Assembly: GCA_018970395.1 (NCBI GenBank)
Contig: JAGWWM010000004.1
Coordinates: 28,401-92,400 of the forward strand
Length of the DNA stretch: 64,000 bases
From: Bacteroidota bacterium
GTDB taxonomy: Bacteria; Bacteroidota; Bacteroidia; Chitinophagales; Chitinophagaceae
Direction of reading: 5' to 3'
The translations under genes and the position numbers were made by a program. The notes beneath the pieces were generated by a model that saw only the letters and a program-made list of their open reading frames with translations, was not told the DNA's origin and did not search any database. Positions 55,581-63,945 of this stretch are shown here, piece after piece. The stretch's first letter is position 1. Each line of letters starts with the position of its first letter.

Positions 55581-57206
55581 ATGAACGCTTTCGTTACCTT
55601 AATCATAGCGCTTGGAAAAACCAACAGCATCAACGCTAAACAAGCATTGCTGGCAGAATATTTTTCTTCTGCAAACGATCAGGATAAACTATGGACGATT
55701 GCATTATTTACAGGAAAAAAACCAAAAAGAACCCTTCCTGCAGCGCTGTTGAAAAAATGGTGTGCAGCATACTGTCAAATCCCGGAGTGGTTATTCAATG
55801 AATCTTACCATACGGTTGGAGACCTGGCAGAAACCATCGCGTTATTACTCCCTGCAAAAGGAGAAGAAATGACCGCTTCCTCTGCAAGTTTATCCGACAT
55901 AATTGAGCAACTTTCTGATTTAAGCAGCCAATCCGATGAAGAGAAAAAAGCATTCATCCTTCAGCAATGGCAGCAATTAGATCGCAACGCCTGTTTCGTT
56001 TTCAACAAACTAATCACCGGCGGTTTTCGAATCGGCATTTCTCAAAGTATGATTTATAATGCACTGGCAAAAGCAATCCAAAAATCAGCCGGTGAAATCG
56101 CCTATTTATTCAGCGGAAAATGGCATCCGACAGCAGTTAGTTTCAAAGAATTACTCAGCAAAGAAAATGCAGTAAATGAAAATTCAAAGCCCTACCCTTT
56201 CTATCTTGCTTATCCGCTCGAGAATTCATTAATAGATAATGATAATCCTGATGATTGGATTGCCGAATGGAAATGGGATGGCATTCGCGGACAATGCATC
56301 AAAAGAAATCAACAACATTTCATCTGGAGTCGAGGCGAGGAATTGATAACAGAACAATTTCCTGAACTACATGAGTTGCTGCTGCAATTACCCGATGGCA
56401 CCGTAGTAGATGGAGAAATACTTTGTGCTAATCCAACGAGCAACACTATTGAGCCCCTACCCTTTGCGCTGTTGCAAAAAAGAATTACCCGAAAGCGGCT
56501 AAATACCCAAATTCTCCAGGAAGCACCAGCTATATTCGTGGCGTATGACTTGCTGGAATGGAATCAAGAAGACATCCGCCAAAAACCTATTATTGAACGA
56601 CAAAGAATATTGTCCGAACTTACCAACACCATTAAATCTCCTCACTTTAAATGCTCCACACCGATTCTATTCGAGAATTGGGAGCAACTGAGAAATATCA
56701 GAAATCAATCGAGAGAAAATTCTACGGAAGGACTCATGCTGAAAAGAAAAACATCCACGTATCAGAGCGGCAGAAAAAAAGGAGACTGGTGGAAATGGAA
56801 AGTGGACCCCTTCACTATTGATGGCGTACTGATATATGCTCAAAAAGGACATGGTAGAAGAAGTAATCTTTACACTGATTACACTTTTGCGGTAAAAGAC
56901 GGAGATAAGCTGATCAGTTTTACCAAAGCGTACAGCGGATTAACTGATGCGGAATTCAAGGAAGTGGATGCCTTTGTGAAAAAAAATGCTCTTGAGAAAT
57001 TTGGTCCTGTTCGTACCGTAAAACCGGAACTGGTTTTTGAAATCGCTTTCGAAGGCATCAGCGAGAGCAAACGACATAAAGCCGGTATTGCCTTGCGTTT
57101 CCCGAGAATGAAGAGATTGCGAAAAGACAAATCAGTTGAAGATATCAACACCCTATCGGATTTAAAGCAATTGTTGTTGCAACACGGCAAAACATATCCT
57201 CTCTAA
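55581..57206 (+). CDS. ATP-dependent DNA ligase (ligase-associated damage response type)
   Basis: This 541-residue ligase seals nicks with ATP. After an N-terminal domain (1-200) comes the nucleotidyltransferase core with the lysine motif EWKWDGIRGQC (KxDG form), VDGEILCA, FVAYDLLEW, EGLMLKRKTSTYQSGRKKGDWWKWK (cited in part), and a C-terminal OB domain (FEGISESKRHKAGIALRFPRMKRLRKD, cited in part). It is of the LigD-unrelated, exported-free type paired with Lhr-like helicases. Housekeeping replication normally uses the NAD-dependent LigA. The helicase gene follows after 15 nt. Confidence 0.92.
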   Translation: MNAFVTLIIALGKTNSINAKQALLAEYFSSANDQDKLWTIALFTGKKPKRTLPAALLKKWCAAYCQIPEWLFNESYHTVGDLAETIALLLPAKGEEMTASSASLSDIIEQLSDLSSQSDEEKKAFILQQWQQLDRNACFVFNKLITGGFRIGISQSMIYNALAKAIQKSAGEIAYLFSGKWHPTAVSFKELLSKENAVNENSKPYPFYLAYPLENSLIDNDNPDDWIAEWKWDGIRGQCIKRNQQHFIWSRGEELITEQFPELHELLLQLPDGTVVDGEILCANPTSNTIEPLPFALLQKRITRKRLNTQILQEAPAIFVAYDLLEWNQEDIRQKPIIERQRILSELTNTIKSPHFKCSTPILFENWEQLRNIRNQSRENSTEGLMLKRKTSTYQSGRKKGDWWKWKVDPFTIDGVLIYAQKGHGRRSNLYTDYTFAVKDGDKLISFTKAYSGLTDAEFKEVDAFVKKNALEKFGPVRTVKPELVFEIAFEGISESKRHKAGIALRFPRMKRLRKDKSVEDINTLSDLKQLLLQHGKTYPL

Positions 57207-57221
57207 ATCCCTGAAAAGAAA

Positions 57222-59705
57222 ATGAAGCTGCAAGCAACCAAAGGATACAAAATCATCAAGGAATGGATGCAGTCTCGCCAAATGACCCCTTTTGAATTTC
57301 AGGAAGAAACTTGGGAGGCTATCGCAAAAAATAAAAGCGGCATCGTCAATGCGCCCACCGGTTGCGGCAAAACCTTCTCTGTTTTTTTAGGACTACTCAT
57401 TCATTACATCAATCAATATCCGGACAGTTATCAGCATCGTAAAAACATCGGACTACAATTATTATGGATTAGTCCGTTACGCGCGTTGGCAAAAGACATT
57501 GGCAACAGCATGCAGCAGATGCTGAATGAAGCCGGCATCCCCTGGAAAGTAGGCATCAGAAACGGCGATACCTCTACTTCAGAACGACTGAAACAAAAAA
57601 AACAAATCCCTGAGATACTGATCACCACACCCGAAAGTCTGCACTTATTACTGGCACAAAAAGGATACCCTCAACTTTTTTCAACCCTACAACTCGTTGC
57701 GGTTGACGAGTGGCATGAATTGTTTGGCAGCAAGCGTGGCGTACAGGTTGAATTAGCGCTTTCAAGAATAAAGGGATTGTTGAGAGACATTCAAAAAGAT
57801 TGCAGTATCTGGGGCATATCCGCTACCATTGGCAATTTGGATGAAGCGGCAGAAGTATTGCTCGTTGCACATGTAGCCGACAAAAACTCTTCTCAATTTA
57901 TTCGGGCAAAGCTGGATAAAAAAATTAAAGTCAGCTCGATTATCCCGGACGACCTCACGAAATATCCCTGGGCAGGGCATGTTGGACTTTCACTCATTCA
58001 TCATGTAATCTCAATAATAGAATCCAGCGAATCCACCTTGATATTCATCAACACCAGAGGCATGAGTGAAAGGTGGTATCAGGAAATTTTGAATCATGCG
58101 CCTTCACTGGCAGGGCAAATCGCCTTGCATCATGGCAGCATAGATCCGGAACTCAGAAACTGGGTAGAAGATGCCTTGCATCAGCATAAATTAAAAGCAG
58201 TAGTCTGTACCGCCTCCTTGGATCTGGGCGTTGATTTTCGTCCGGTTGATACTGTTATACAAGTTGGTTCCCCGAAAGGAATTTCCCGATTTCTGCAGCG
58301 AGCCGGGAGAAGCGGGCATCAGCCGAATGCTACGAGTCACATTTATTTTTTACCCACCCACGCATTGGAATTGATGGAATCTGTTGCCCTGCAGGAAGCC
58401 ATTAAGGAAAACCTGGCTGAACACAAGGATCCACTTGTTTTATGTGCGGATGTGTTGTTGCAATATCTCCAAACCCTCGCCATTTCAGAGGGATTTGAAC
58501 CGGAACAAATTATTAAAGAAATTCAATCCACCTACTGCTACCAGCACATCACTCCTGAGGAATGGCATCATTTATTGTCATTTTTAGTCCACGGTGGAAA
58601 AGCTTTGCAGGAATACGATGATTATCAAAAAGTAATCATTGAAAACGGGATTTATCGGATCAAAAGCCGGAAGCTGGCCATGCGCCACCGAATGAATATT
58701 GGCACGATTGTAAGCGAGCAAATGCTGAAAGTGAAATTTCAAAATGGCGGCTATATCGGAATGATAGAAGAATGGTTTATCAGCAAACTGGAGCCGGGCG
58801 ACAGTTTCATCATTGCCGGTCAAAAAGTAGCTTTGGTTCAGATCAAAGAGATGATGGTGTATGTAAAAAAATCAAACGCTGCTAAATCTATCGTTCCGAG
58901 CTGGCTGGGAGGAAGAATGAGTTTAAGTGCCAATTTAGGAGAGAAACTCAGGCAAACTTTTCAGTCGGTGCTGCATGACCCATTAAATTATCCGGAGTTT
59001 AAACATCTAGCTGAATTGATGGAATTGCAAAAAAATCGCTCTCATATTCCGGGAGACCAGGAGCTATTGATCGAACAGCATCAGAGCAAAGAGGGATATC
59101 ATTTACTGGTGTATCCCTTTGAAGGACGACAGTTGCATGAAGCACTAAGTGCCTTGTTGGCTTATCGCATAGGAAAATTCAAAAATATCAGCTTTAGCAT
59201 CGCCATGAATGATTATGGTTTTGAATTACTGAGCGATCAGCCCATTCCTGTTGATGCGACCAATGTGAAAGCATTATTTAGCGATGAGCATTTATTTGAG
59301 GATATACAAAAAAGCGTAAATGCTACTGAGATGGCAAAAAGAAAATTCAGGGATATTGCCGTAATTGGAGGATTGATTTTTCAGGTGTTGCCCGGACAAC
59401 AAAAAAAAGCAAAACACCTGCAGGCTTCTGCCGGTTTGCTCTTTAATGTTTTTAGTGAATATGACCCCGAGAATCCATTATTAAGACAGGCATTTCAGGA
59501 AGTCTTTGAGCAACAGATGGAGGAGCGGAGATTAAGAGCTGCCTTAAAAAGAATCAGGGAAAGCCAAATCATCATTACCCACCCGGAAAGATTTACGCCC
59601 ATGAGTTTCCCCATCATTGCAGACGGTTTAAACCGAAATAATTTATCTACAGAAAAACTGGCGGAGCGGATCAAGAGAATGCAGGAGCAATTGCTGGGAA
59701 GATAA
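57222..59705 (+). CDS. Ligase-associated DEXH-box helicase (Lhr-like core)
   Basis: This 827-residue superfamily 2 helicase has Walker A APTGCGKTFSVFLGLLIHYI (motif I), LLWISPLRALAKDI, DEWHEL (motif II), GISATIGNLDEAAEVL, STLIFINTRGMSERWY, LALHH-type and SLDLGVDFRPVDTVIQVGSPKG-type motifs, then GISRFLQRAGRSGHQP. The C-terminal region (about 450-827) is the winged-helix and Lhr-core domain. In the characterised Pseudomonas putida cassette an Lhr-core helicase works with the nuclease, ligase and metallophosphoesterase genes; the same set is here. It lies 257 nt upstream of the haem protein gene. Confidence 0.93.
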   Translation: MKLQATKGYKIIKEWMQSRQMTPFEFQEETWEAIAKNKSGIVNAPTGCGKTFSVFLGLLIHYINQYPDSYQHRKNIGLQLLWISPLRALAKDIGNSMQQMLNEAGIPWKVGIRNGDTSTSERLKQKKQIPEILITTPESLHLLLAQKGYPQLFSTLQLVAVDEWHELFGSKRGVQVELALSRIKGLLRDIQKDCSIWGISATIGNLDEAAEVLLVAHVADKNSSQFIRAKLDKKIKVSSIIPDDLTKYPWAGHVGLSLIHHVISIIESSESTLIFINTRGMSERWYQEILNHAPSLAGQIALHHGSIDPELRNWVEDALHQHKLKAVVCTASLDLGVDFRPVDTVIQVGSPKGISRFLQRAGRSGHQPNATSHIYFLPTHALELMESVALQEAIKENLAEHKDPLVLCADVLLQYLQTLAISEGFEPEQIIKEIQSTYCYQHITPEEWHHLLSFLVHGGKALQEYDDYQKVIIENGIYRIKSRKLAMRHRMNIGTIVSEQMLKVKFQNGGYIGMIEEWFISKLEPGDSFIIAGQKVALVQIKEMMVYVKKSNAAKSIVPSWLGGRMSLSANLGEKLRQTFQSVLHDPLNYPEFKHLAELMELQKNRSHIPGDQELLIEQHQSKEGYHLLVYPFEGRQLHEALSALLAYRIGKFKNISFSIAMNDYGFELLSDQPIPVDATNVKALFSDEHLFEDIQKSVNATEMAKRKFRDIAVIGGLIFQVLPGQQKKAKHLQASAGLLFNVFSEYDPENPLLRQAFQEVFEQQMEERRLRAALKRIRESQIIITHPERFTPMSFPIIADGLNRNNLSTEKLAERIKRMQEQLLGR

Positions 59706-59810
59706 TGATCAATATCTATTACTGCAGTGGAAACATTATTAAGTCTATTCTAACAGATATAATTTTCATTATTCTAACAACGATCAATGAATACCAGCTC
59801 CGCAAAGATT

Positions 59811-59838
59811 GTAGAGACGCACAATTGTGCGTCTCTAC
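59811..59838. repeat. 28-bp perfect palindrome GTAGAGACGCAC...
   Basis: Arms GTAGAGACGCACAA and TTGTGCGTCTCTAC are exact reverse complements with no spacer. It lies in the 257-nt gap after the helicase gene, which otherwise shows nothing that I can identify. A decayed copy is at 26191-26217. From memory, palindromes of this type are dispersed in several bacterial phyla. Confidence 0.85.
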
Positions 59839-59962
59839 GGAACACATAAAAAAATTACGCTTTGCTATAAGACAGACAGGATAATGATTATGAAATCTGT
59901 GACACATGCAAAGAGGAATCCATGTTTTATAGATTCAAAGAATTTATTTATTTTTATCCATT

Positions 59963-60460
59963 ATGAGAAAAAAATTGTTTTATCCGCTTTTGTTGGGTTT
60001 CATCATCATTCAGTTTATGAGACCGGAAAGGAATGAGGGCATTGGTTCAAAAAATGATGATATTCAATTTGCCTTTCAAGTCAACCAATCTGTTCATTCA
60101 ATCCTGAAGCGTTCATGCTATGACTGCCATAGCGATCATACCAGTTATCCATGGTATGCCAATGTGCAGCCCGCAGGCTGGTGGATTCAGCATCATATTG
60201 AAGAAGGGAAATCCCATTTGAATTTTAGCACTTTCAAAACTTATACCCCTGCCGAGATGGATCATAAACTGGAGGAGATCAAGGAAGTGATAGAAGAAAA
60301 TGAAATGCCCTTAAAGTCGTACCGTCTTTTACATTCAAAAGCCTCTTTAAGCGAAAATGAGAAACAAGCCCTGTTAAGTTGGGTAACAGAAAGTCGCAAA
60401 CGGTTGAATCTTTCCCACCACTTCAACAGTGAATATAAGGAAGACGAGCAGGAATATTAA
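59963..60460 (+). CDS. Haem-binding domain protein (single c-type CxxCH)
   Basis: This 165-residue protein has a short N-terminal hydrophobic segment (LFYPLLLGFIIIQFM) and the haem motif SCYDCHSDHTSYPWY, with Cys52, Cys55 and His56. The rest is helical, including GWWIQHHIEEGKSHLNFSTF and ENEKQALLSWVT. It resembles the small haem-binding domain (Haem_bd) proteins of Bacteroidota, which sit in the periplasm as c-type cytochromes. Its 3' end overlaps the convergent pdeM gene by 38 nt. It lies between genes of the damage-response cassette; whether it works with them is unknown. Confidence 0.85.
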   Translation: MRKKLFYPLLLGFIIIQFMRPERNEGIGSKNDDIQFAFQVNQSVHSILKRSCYDCHSDHTSYPWYANVQPAGWWIQHHIEEGKSHLNFSTFKTYTPAEMDHKLEEIKEVIEENEMPLKSYRLLHSKASLSENEKQALLSWVTESRKRLNLSHHFNSEYKEDEQEY

Positions 60461-61103
60461 TTACTTCCTCTTCGGTAATGATAAACACCTGATCCTTTTT
60501 ATTTCGTTTAATCGGACTCATGCCGGTAAATCTGCTAAAAGCAGGCAGGCAAGCATGGTTTTCAGAAAAGTGAAAACATGGAAATCTTAAGTTTTGCCTG
60601 GCCTTTCCACGCACTGTTACTCCCGGATGTTGGTGACCGCAGAAATAAAAATTATCATTTTCTATTTGTTTATCATTAATGTCATGCACAAAAGAAAACG
60701 GATGCATATCCAGGGAATGCAAGTGAATTTGAATAGCTAAATCCTCATAGTATTCTTTTCGTAAAATATCGTGATTCCCTAAAACGAGATGAAATTCGAG
60801 TTGAGAAAAATTGGCTCTGAATTGTTTGAAATAATCCAGCTCTTTATTGAAGGAGCTGTGAAACAGATCTCCTACAACAATTAGTTTATCGGGATTAAAA
60901 CAACAAATAACTTCAATTAACCTGTTTAGATCATTTTCTAATATCATTTGCGGGAGCGGAATGCTTTCTTTTCTGAAATGTCCGGTTTTACCGAAATGCG
61001 TATCCGACAAAATCAATACTTTTTCATTTTCCCAACAAATACAACGTTCTTTTGAAAGCAAAAGAGATTGTTCCCGAATATACAAATGATAGGTTTGAGA
61101 CAT
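60423..61103 (-). CDS. pdeM: Ligase-associated DNA damage response endonuclease (metallophosphoesterase, PdeM type)
   Basis: From ATG 61103 the product is 226 residues with the metallophosphoesterase motifs LILSDTHFGKTGHFRK, VVGDLFHS, LVLGNHDIL and YFCGHQHPGVTV. These supply the two-metal site of the calcineurin-like fold, and the context with ligase, exonuclease and Lhr-type helicase identifies the endonuclease of that cassette. An earlier in-frame ATG (61169) lies in the heptad repeat and would add 22 charged residues, so I reject it. Unlike its partners it is on the minus strand and is separated from them by the haem gene. Confidence 0.87.
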   Translation of the reverse strand: MSQTYHLYIREQSLLLSKERCICWENEKVLILSDTHFGKTGHFRKESIPLPQMILENDLNRLIEVICCFNPDKLIVVGDLFHSSFNKELDYFKQFRANFSQLEFHLVLGNHDILRKEYYEDLAIQIHLHSLDMHPFSFVHDINDKQIENDNFYFCGHQHPGVTVRGKARQNLRFPCFHFSENHACLPAFSRFTGMSPIKRNKKDQVFIITEEEVINIPARLPYIHC

Positions 61104-61143
61104 TTTTTTTCTTGACGTTTCAATTTCTACTTTTCTTTCTACC

Positions 61144-61200
61144 CATAACCGATAATTCTCAACACTCAACTCTCAACTCTCAACAGTTAACTGTCAACCG
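61144..61200. repeat. 7-bp-phased (heptad) repeat between the regulator and pdeM
   Basis: On the minus strand: ggttgac agttaac, tgttgag agttgag, agttgag tgttgag, aattatc ggttatg. Eight heptads in phase, starting near the regulator's stop codon and ending about 40 bases before the pdeM start. Confidence 0.8.
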
Positions 61201-61205
61201 CCTTC

Positions 61206-61955
61206 TCAATTCATCTTCTTCTTTAACGAATTCACCTGCGACTGCAGACTACTCACCATGCCCGCGAGATTTCCAACATCCCATCGCTGTAGCTGATTGA
61301 CTTTGGTGATGACCAATTCCGCACTCCATATTTCCAGCAAATCCTCTGCGTTTACCTGATAAGGCTGGTAAACCGGATTATCGCTTTGGAGGGTTAGCTT
61401 GTTTTTTTGCCTGGTGTTTTTGACAATTCTCTTATAGACAATCCCCTCCGATTTGCTGAGAACGATGTAAGGATTATTATTTTTGACTTCATCCAGGCTT
61501 TCTACTTTCTCTCCTATAACCACACTTCCGCTTGGAGTCGGCAGCATACTGTCGCCCCATATTTCAAAAGCACGGTAGGAACCACCTGTCAGCATGGGCA
61601 AAGTGAACGTATTCAGTTCATCAATAAATTCAGGATCCGCATAACCATTCAAGTAGCCAGCTGCCGCTTTTACCGGCACAAAATGAATTACATTTTTTTC
61701 AACAGCCATTTTGAGCTGCCTTCTCTTAGCGAGGTAGGAGCCTTTGGATTCAGACAAATCTTTTCTCAGCAAGTCATCAATCGTAACTTTAAAAATATCG
61801 CTCACTGTCTCCAGCACCTCGTAATTTGGCTCTGCTCGTTCTTCTTCATAAGCTCCAAGAAGCGAACGCTTAATATTGATTTTGCGGGCAAATTCCTCCT
61901 GTGTCCAACCTCTTAACTTACGCAGATACTTGATGTTTTGATTGACTGTTGCCAT
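61206..61955 (-). CDS. XRE-type regulator with S24 (LexA/CI-like) domain
   Basis: This 249-residue protein has an N-terminal helix-turn-helix (residues 4-62; IKYLRKLRGWTQEEFARKIN) and a C-terminal S24 peptidase-like domain with GDSMLPT (Ser136) and GIVYKRI (Lys175). A potential Ala-Gly self-cleavage site is at AAAGYL (Ala99-Gly100). The spacing Gly to Ser to Lys (36 and 39 residues) is close to that of LexA. The last 30 residues form a possible coiled coil. Such proteins repress genes until RecA-triggered cleavage. Its position next to the damage-response cassette makes regulation of it plausible but unproven. Direct repeats upstream may be its operator. Confidence 0.85.
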   Translation of the reverse strand: MATVNQNIKYLRKLRGWTQEEFARKINIKRSLLGAYEEERAEPNYEVLETVSDIFKVTIDDLLRKDLSESKGSYLAKRRQLKMAVEKNVIHFVPVKAAAGYLNGYADPEFIDELNTFTLPMLTGGSYRAFEIWGDSMLPTPSGSVVIGEKVESLDEVKNNNPYIVLSKSEGIVYKRIVKNTRQKNKLTLQSDNPVYQPYQVNAEDLLEIWSAELVITKVNQLQRWDVGNLAGMVSSLQSQVNSLKKKMN

Positions 61956-61958
61956 AGT

Positions 61959-61992
61959 TTACTAATTTTATTGGCGCTAAATTACTAATTTT
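61959..61992. promoter_or_regulatory. Two 11-bp direct repeats before the LexA/CI-like gene (candidate operator)
   Basis: TTACTAATTTT occurs at 61959-61969 and again at 61982-61992, 23 bp apart (about two helical turns), in the gap between the regulator's start and the divergent RRM gene. Confidence 0.5.
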
Positions 61993-62084
61993 TTTAGTTT
62001 TTCAAAATTTATTTTTTTGGCAGAAAAAAGCAATAGTGCATTATTTCGCGAATAGCCGTAATTTCGCTGATAAACATTTTTATT

Positions 62085-62489
62085 ATGAATCTTTTTGTTG
62101 CCGGCTTACCCTATGATGTGGATGATGCTGAGTTAGAAGAAATCTTTGAAAAATTCGGACCTGTAAAATCTGCTAAAATTGCCATTGATCGCGAGACAGG
62201 TAAAAGCAGAGGTTTTGGATTTGTTAGTATGGAAAATGAAGAAGACGGCAAACAAGCCATTGAATTACTCAATGATATTCATTTAGGAAAAAGCAAAAAA
62301 CCGCTGGTAGTGAAGGCTGCAGAAGACCGTGGAAGCGGTGGCGGCGGCGGAGATTATTCCGGAGGGGGTTCTCGTGGTGGATATGGTGGCGGAAACAGAG
62401 GCGGCGGAGGTGGTTACCGCGGCGGAAGTGGCGGTGGAGGTTACCGTGGAGGCAACCGTGATGGTGGTGGTTACGAGAAAAAATGGTAA
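62085..62489 (+). CDS. Glycine-rich RNA-binding protein (RRM)
   Basis: This 134-residue protein has one RRM (residues 1-80) with RNP2 LFVAGLPY and RNP1 KSRGFGFVSM, then a Gly-rich tail (RGGYGGGNRGGGGGYRGGSG, cited in part) of RGG-like repeats. In bacteria such proteins bind single-stranded RNA and often respond to cold. A short acidic loop (ENEEDGKQA) lies before the last RRM helix. The gene is single, divergent from the LexA/CI-like gene, and has a strong terminator. Confidence 0.92.
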   Translation: MNLFVAGLPYDVDDAELEEIFEKFGPVKSAKIAIDRETGKSRGFGFVSMENEEDGKQAIELLNDIHLGKSKKPLVVKAAEDRGSGGGGGDYSGGGSRGGYGGGNRGGGGGYRGGSGGGGYRGGNRDGGGYEKKW

Positions 62490-62495
62490 ATCAAT

Positions 62496-62523
62496 AAAAG
62501 GCAACTCTAATCGGTTGCCTTTT
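62496..62523 (+). terminator. Bidirectional-type terminator between the RRM gene and rimO
   Basis: AAAAGGCAAC / GTTGCCTTTT forms a 10-bp stem around an 8-nt loop, followed by T-rich sequence on the plus strand. It sits between the convergent RRM gene and rimO and may serve both. Confidence 0.8.
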
Positions 62524-62528
62524 TTATT

Positions 62529-63842
62529 TTAAGCTTCTATCAGAACTCCTTCCAAATCGTAATCGTAGGCTTTGAGTATTTTCACTTTTACAAAATCGCC
62601 CGGATGCAGTTTTTTATCTGATTGAAAAATCACCTCGTGATCTACTTCCACTGAATCAAACTCAGTGCGACCGATATAGCGACCGGCTTCTTTCTTGTCC
62701 ACCATCACCAAAAATTCTTTTCCAATTTTCTGCTGATTTAATTCAATGGAAATCTCCTGTTGCGCTGCCATGATCTCCTGAGCCCGTCTTTCTTTCTCTT
62801 CAGCAGGTACATCATCCGTTAACTGATAACCGGAAGTTCCTTCTTCATGACTGTAAGTAAACACTCCTACCCTGTCGAATCTTTGCGCTTGCAGAAACTC
62901 AATTAACTCATCCACATCTGCTTGCGTTTCTCCCGGGAAACCGGTAATCAGTGTAGTACGGATACAGATGCCGGGCAGTTTTTGCCGGATAGCATCGAGC
63001 AAATTTTCAGTTTCCTTGCGGGTAATTTGACGATTCATCGCTTTGAGCATGCGATCGGAAGCATGCTGCAAAGGCATATCGAGATAATTGCAAATATTTT
63101 CTCTCTCTTTTACTACATCAAGTATTTCGAGGGGAAATTTATGCGGATAAGCATAATGCATCCGAATCCATCTCAATCCTTCAATATCCGCAAGCTGATG
63201 CAAGAGTTCAGGCAATTTTCTTTTTTTGTAAATATCGAGTCCGTAATAGGTCAACTCCTGTGCAATCAGCATGATTTCTTTCACTCCTTTTTGCACCAAA
63301 GCTTTTGCTTCGGCTATAATTTGCTCTATGGGTTTACTTACATGACCGCCGCGCATTAGCGGGATGGCACAAAAAGAACAAGTACGATTACAGCCTTCCG
63401 ATATTTTAAGGTAAGCATAATGCTGAGGCGTTGCAAGCAGTCTTTCCCCCAGCAATTCCTTCTTATAATCCGCATCCAGCTTTTTGAGTAAAAAAGGCAA
63501 TTCCATGGTGCCAAACCAGGCATCCACCTCAGGAATTTCTTTTGCCAGATCATCGCGATAGCGTTCACTCAGGCAACCTGTGACATATACTTTCTCGAGT
63601 TTCCCTTTTTGTTTCAACGAAACCTGTTCCAGAATGGTGTTGATGCTTTCTTCTTTTGCCTTATCAATAAAGCCGCAGGTATTCACCACAACAATATTAT
63701 GATCCAAGCGGGCACTTTCATGCACCACTGCTTTATCATTGGCGAGCAACTGTCCACTCAGCACTTCACTGTCCACCATATTCTTGCTGCAACCCAGCGT
63801 GATGATATTGACTTTATCTTTTTGTAGGGATTTACTTTTCAT
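62529..63842 (-). CDS. rimO: Ribosomal protein S12 methylthiotransferase
   Basis: RimO adds a methylthio group to Asp of ribosomal protein S12 using radical SAM chemistry. The 437-residue protein has the N-terminal MTTase domain (IITLGCSKNMVDSEVL, VNTCGFI, TGCLSERY), the radical-SAM cluster motif EGCNRTCSFCAIPLMRG, and a C-terminal TRAM domain ending LEGVLIEA. The VDSE after LGCSKN favours RimO over MiaB. It starts at ATG 63842. Confidence 0.93.
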   Translation of the reverse strand: MKSKSLQKDKVNIITLGCSKNMVDSEVLSGQLLANDKAVVHESARLDHNIVVVNTCGFIDKAKEESINTILEQVSLKQKGKLEKVYVTGCLSERYRDDLAKEIPEVDAWFGTMELPFLLKKLDADYKKELLGERLLATPQHYAYLKISEGCNRTCSFCAIPLMRGGHVSKPIEQIIAEAKALVQKGVKEIMLIAQELTYYGLDIYKKRKLPELLHQLADIEGLRWIRMHYAYPHKFPLEILDVVKERENICNYLDMPLQHASDRMLKAMNRQITRKETENLLDAIRQKLPGICIRTTLITGFPGETQADVDELIEFLQAQRFDRVGVFTYSHEEGTSGYQLTDDVPAEEKERRAQEIMAAQQEISIELNQQKIGKEFLVMVDKKEAGRYIGRTEFDSVEVDHEVIFQSDKKLHPGDFVKVKILKAYDYDLEGVLIEA

Positions 63843-63852
63843 GCGTGGGCAA

Positions 63853-63901
63853 AGTTAGAGGATAAGGAGGTAACAGTTATCGGTTAACGTATTGTTGATG
63901 C
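63853..63901. repeat. Degenerate 7-bp-phased tract upstream of rimO
   Basis: Units agttaga, ggataag, gaggtaa, cagttat, cggttaa, cgtattg and ttgatgc follow with 7-bp phase. They fit the heptad family only weakly; the tract could be ordinary sequence. Confidence 0.35.
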
Positions 63902-63945
63902 CTAAATAGCGTTGACCGTTTTTATTCAACCATCAACCTGGATTT

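Noticed and set aside
59706..59962. tRNA or small RNA gene in the gap after the helicase
   Set aside because: No cloverleaf; the only clear structure is the 28-bp palindrome.
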